From assembly GCA_046483565.1 (NCBI GenBank), contig JAWOCZ010000024.1, positions 1 through 7,463 on the forward strand: a stretch of DNA of 7,463 bases, written 5' to 3'. Below are positions 5,496-7,463 of this stretch, in pieces (the stretch's first letter is position 1; each line of letters opens with the position of its first letter). The position numbers were made by a program, and so were the translations under genes. The notes below the pieces were generated by a model. The model was not told the origin of the DNA. It did no database searches and saw nothing but the letters and a program-made list of their open reading frames with translations. The stretch is from T1Sed10-7 sp046483565. GTDB lineage: Bacteria > Actinomycetota > Nitriliruptoria > Nitriliruptorales > Nitriliruptoraceae.

Positions 5496-7463
5496 TCAGG
5501 ACGACTCCTCGCCCGCCGGGAACGCGAGCACCAGCACCGTCTGGCGCGCGTGCTCCAGCAGGTACTCGGTCCCGTGTCCGAGGAAGGGCTGGCCTTCGAG
5601 CGACCTGACCTGTGTCCCGAGGAAGATCGCGTCGGCACCGACGGCATCGGCGACGTGCTGCACGCCCTCGTAGGGCCGGACCCCCTGGCGGATGTGCCCT
5701 TCGGCGATCACCCCGAACCGGTCCACCCGCGCCATGCCTCGGGCCAGGAGCCCCTGGGCGGTCGGGAGCTCGCCCGCCGGTCGGGACTCGGGACCGCGCA
5801 CGTGACCGGACATCCGAGCCGTCCCCGAGCCGGTCTCACTGGCTGCCGTGGCGCCCGTCGCCGAACGGTCGGCCGCCTCCCGGTCGGGGCGGGGCACGAC
5901 GTGGACGAGGTCGAGCATGCCGCCGGTCCGGGAGGCGAGCGTGGCGGCGATCTCCTCGGCGGCGCGTGCCATGCGTGTGCCGGTGGTGGGCACCACGAGG
6001 CGCCGGTACTGCGCCGGGGGACGCGCGCCCTTCGCGCCGTGGCGGACGAGCAGGACGGGGATGGCGCTGCTCGCGAGCAGGTCCCGGAGCGTCGGCGACA
6101 GCTTCTGACTGTCGCTGAACCCCTCCGTCATGCCGAGCGTCAGGAGGCCGTAGCCCAGCCCGGCTTCCTTGAGCACGGCGTCGGAAGGGGTGGCCCCGAC
6201 CGCGCGGCGACGCTCGATGTCGCGGCCCCCGAGATGGGCGGCCGCACCGTCGAGGGCGGCCTCGCACCCGCAGACCTCCGGGTCGTGCTCGGGAGCGTGC
6301 ACGGTGAACACGGTGACGCTCGCTTCGGGTTGTAGCACCAGGTCGAGCGTCTGGGCAGCGAGCTCGGAGTTGGCACCCCCGCGGGTGGGCACCAGCGCCC
6401 GGTCGACGTTCGCGATCACGCTCTGCGAGAGCAACTGCTCCCGCTCCAGGCGTTCGGCCTCGGCGGCCGGCGGGATGACACGGCGCAGCGCCATGCGCAG
6501 CAGCGGCGGCGTCCCCAGCGCGGTCAGCATGGCGACCAGCACCACGGCCGAGTACGACACCGTGTTGAAGACCCCGATCGACAGCGCGATGGTGGCCAGC
6601 ACGATCTCGAGCGTGCCCCGGGCGTTCAGGCCGACCCCCATGGCCACCGCCGTCGGGTGGTCGCGGCCGCCCCACCGGGTCCCGGCGTAGGCGCCGACGA
6701 ACTTGGCCGCGACCGCGACGACCAGCAGGACGCCGAACCACAGCATCCCCTCCCGGCTCACGAGCGCGCCGACGTCGACGAAGATGCCCGCGGTGGCGAA
6801 GAAGATGGGGGCGAAGACGTTCCGGGTGATCCGCTCCAGCGTCTGGGTCGCTTCGGCGTCCTGGTAGCGGGAACCACCGAGCACCACCCCGGCGACGAAG
6901 GCGCCGAGCGCCGCCTCGACCCCGATGGCCTGGGTGATCGCGGCACCGGCCAGAGCGAACAGCACGGTCGCCGTCAGCGCCCCAGCGCTGCCGGTGCCCG
7001 CTGTTCGTAGGGCACGCAGGGTCCGATCGACCACACGCCGACCGAGCGTGAGGGCCAGCACCAGGAACAACGACAGGGAGCCGACCTTGCGCACCAGCTC
7101 GACCACGTCGAGCGAGCCGCTGACCGCGATGCCGGTCAGCAAGCCCAGCAGGATCCATCCGACCAGCTCGTTGGCCATCGCCACACCGACGATGATCTGG
7201 CCGATGTCGCGGCGCATGAGGTCCATCTCGGTCAGGATGCGACCGGCGACCGCCAGGGCCGAGATGCTGACCGCCACCGCGACGAACATCGCGAAGTTGC
7301 CACGACCGCCGCTGTCTCCGACGAAGGTGGCGGGCAGGAGGTAGCCGACGCCGTACCCCGCCGCCAAGGGCACCACGAGGCTGGCCGCCGAGGTGGTCAC
7401 GGCCGGTCGGCCGAGCCTGGTGAGGAGCTTGAGATCGGTCTCGAAGCCGGTCGTGACGAGCAG
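5496..7463 (-). CDS. Na+(K+)/H+ antiporter (CPA2/KefB-like) fused to two Usp-like domains, 5' partial
   Basis: The frame stays open to the window edge: codons at 7463-7401 read LLVTTGFETDLKLLTRLG, a typical antiporter segment, so the GTG at 7400 is not the true start. In the 655 visible residues, about ten hydrophobic helices (20-319) form most of a cation/proton exchanger. Family marks are the ion-site region AMANELVGW (95-103), FAPIFFATAGIFVDVG (217-232) and GLNARGTLEIVLA (278-290). Two universal-stress-type domains follow in the cytosol: about 352-474 (starting NVDRALVPTRGGANSELAA) and about 486-649. The second keeps most of the G-2x-G-9x-G nucleotide motif (G616, G629) but with V619 as the middle residue; the first lacks it. 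It exchanges cations for protons and so affects pH and ion balance; the Usp tail probably regulates it through nucleotide or stress signals. Expected first 1-3 helices are outside the window. The ion (Na+ or K+) is not determinable here. Confidence 0.92.
   Translation of the reverse strand: MLVTTGFETDLKLLTRLGRPAVTTSAASLVVPLAAGYGVGYLLPATFVGDSGGRGNFAMFVAVAVSISALAVAGRILTEMDLMRRDIGQIIVGVAMANELVGWILLGLLTGIAVSGSLDVVELVRKVGSLSLFLVLALTLGRRVVDRTLRALRTAGTGSAGALTATVLFALAGAAITQAIGVEAALGAFVAGVVLGGSRYQDAEATQTLERITRNVFAPIFFATAGIFVDVGALVSREGMLWFGVLLVVAVAAKFVGAYAGTRWGGRDHPTAVAMGVGLNARGTLEIVLATIALSIGVFNTVSYSAVVLVAMLTALGTPPLLRMALRRVIPPAAEAERLEREQLLSQSVIANVDRALVPTRGGANSELAAQTLDLVLQPEASVTVFTVHAPEHDPEVCGCEAALDGAAAHLGGRDIERRRAVGATPSDAVLKEAGLGYGLLTLGMTEGFSDSQKLSPTLRDLLASSAIPVLLVRHGAKGARPPAQYRRLVVPTTGTRMARAAEEIAATLASRTGGMLDLVHVVPRPDREAADRSATGATAASETGSGTARMSGHVRGPESRPAGELPTAQGLLARGMARVDRFGVIAEGHIRQGVRPYEGVQHVADAVGADAIFLGTQVRSLEGQPFLGHGTEYLLEHARQTVLVLAFPAGEESS

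Noticed and set aside
4682..5608. 308-codon open frame on the plus strand opposite the Hsp70-like gene
   Set aside because: It is antisense to well-recognised ATPase motifs, has no domain, and runs through the intergenic gap without its own ribosome binding site.
5421..6335. 304-codon open frame on the plus strand opposite the antiporter Usp domains
   Set aside because: Antisense shadow: the minus strand reads clear Usp-like domains, while this frame shows only Arg/Gly/His-rich sequence.
5836..7158. 440-codon open frame on the minus strand
   Set aside because: It lies entirely inside the antiporter gene in another frame; its translation is Arg/Gly/Ala-rich low complexity, typical of shadow frames in GC-rich DNA.
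7398..7400. GTG as the start of the antiporter gene
   Set aside because: The frame continues to the window edge with LLVTTGFETDLKLLTRLG, a typical family segment, so the true start is outside the window.

Overview
The window looks like chromosomal DNA from a high-GC actinobacterium. The coding regions are rich in G/C at third codon positions, two of the starts are GTG, and the gene types are typically actinobacterial: a BTAD-type regulator tail, a Hanks-type Ser/Thr kinase, a membrane-anchored Hsp70-like protein, and a cation/proton antiporter with Usp domains. I cannot name a genus. I saw no tRNA, rRNA, CRISPR array, insertion sequence or attachment site.

Layout. The left part (1-1444) reads rightward. 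It holds the tail of a probable BTAD-domain transcriptional regulator, a small single-domain cupin, and a lipoprotein with a cupredoxin-like fold. The cupin and the lipoprotein are 46 nt apart and probably co-transcribed. A 91-nt convergent gap (1445-1535) with two short GC hairpins separates them from a leftward block that fills the rest of the window. In transcription order that block is: the antiporter-Usp fusion (5' end outside the window), a 163-nt gap, the Hsp70-like protein, a cytosolic Ser/Thr kinase whose GTG start overlaps the Hsp70 stop in a GTGA, a 90-nt gap, and a 113-aa protein of unknown function with a strong ribosome binding site.

How the genes may work together. The most distinctive part is the Hsp70-like/kinase pair. 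The Hsp70-like protein has a well-kept actin-type ATPase domain and no substrate-binding domain. In its place are a Pro/Ala-rich linker, one transmembrane helix, a long acidic stalk and a roughly 110-residue outside domain with four cysteines. The kinase has every catalytic motif but no membrane segment and no recognisable sensor. The overlap implies coupled synthesis. My inference is that the two form a split receptor kinase, with sensing and membrane anchoring on the Hsp70-like subunit and catalysis on the soluble kinase. The upstream antiporter and the downstream 113-aa protein are candidate partners or targets, on position only. The cupin and copper-protein pair probably has a separate metal-related or redox-related role.
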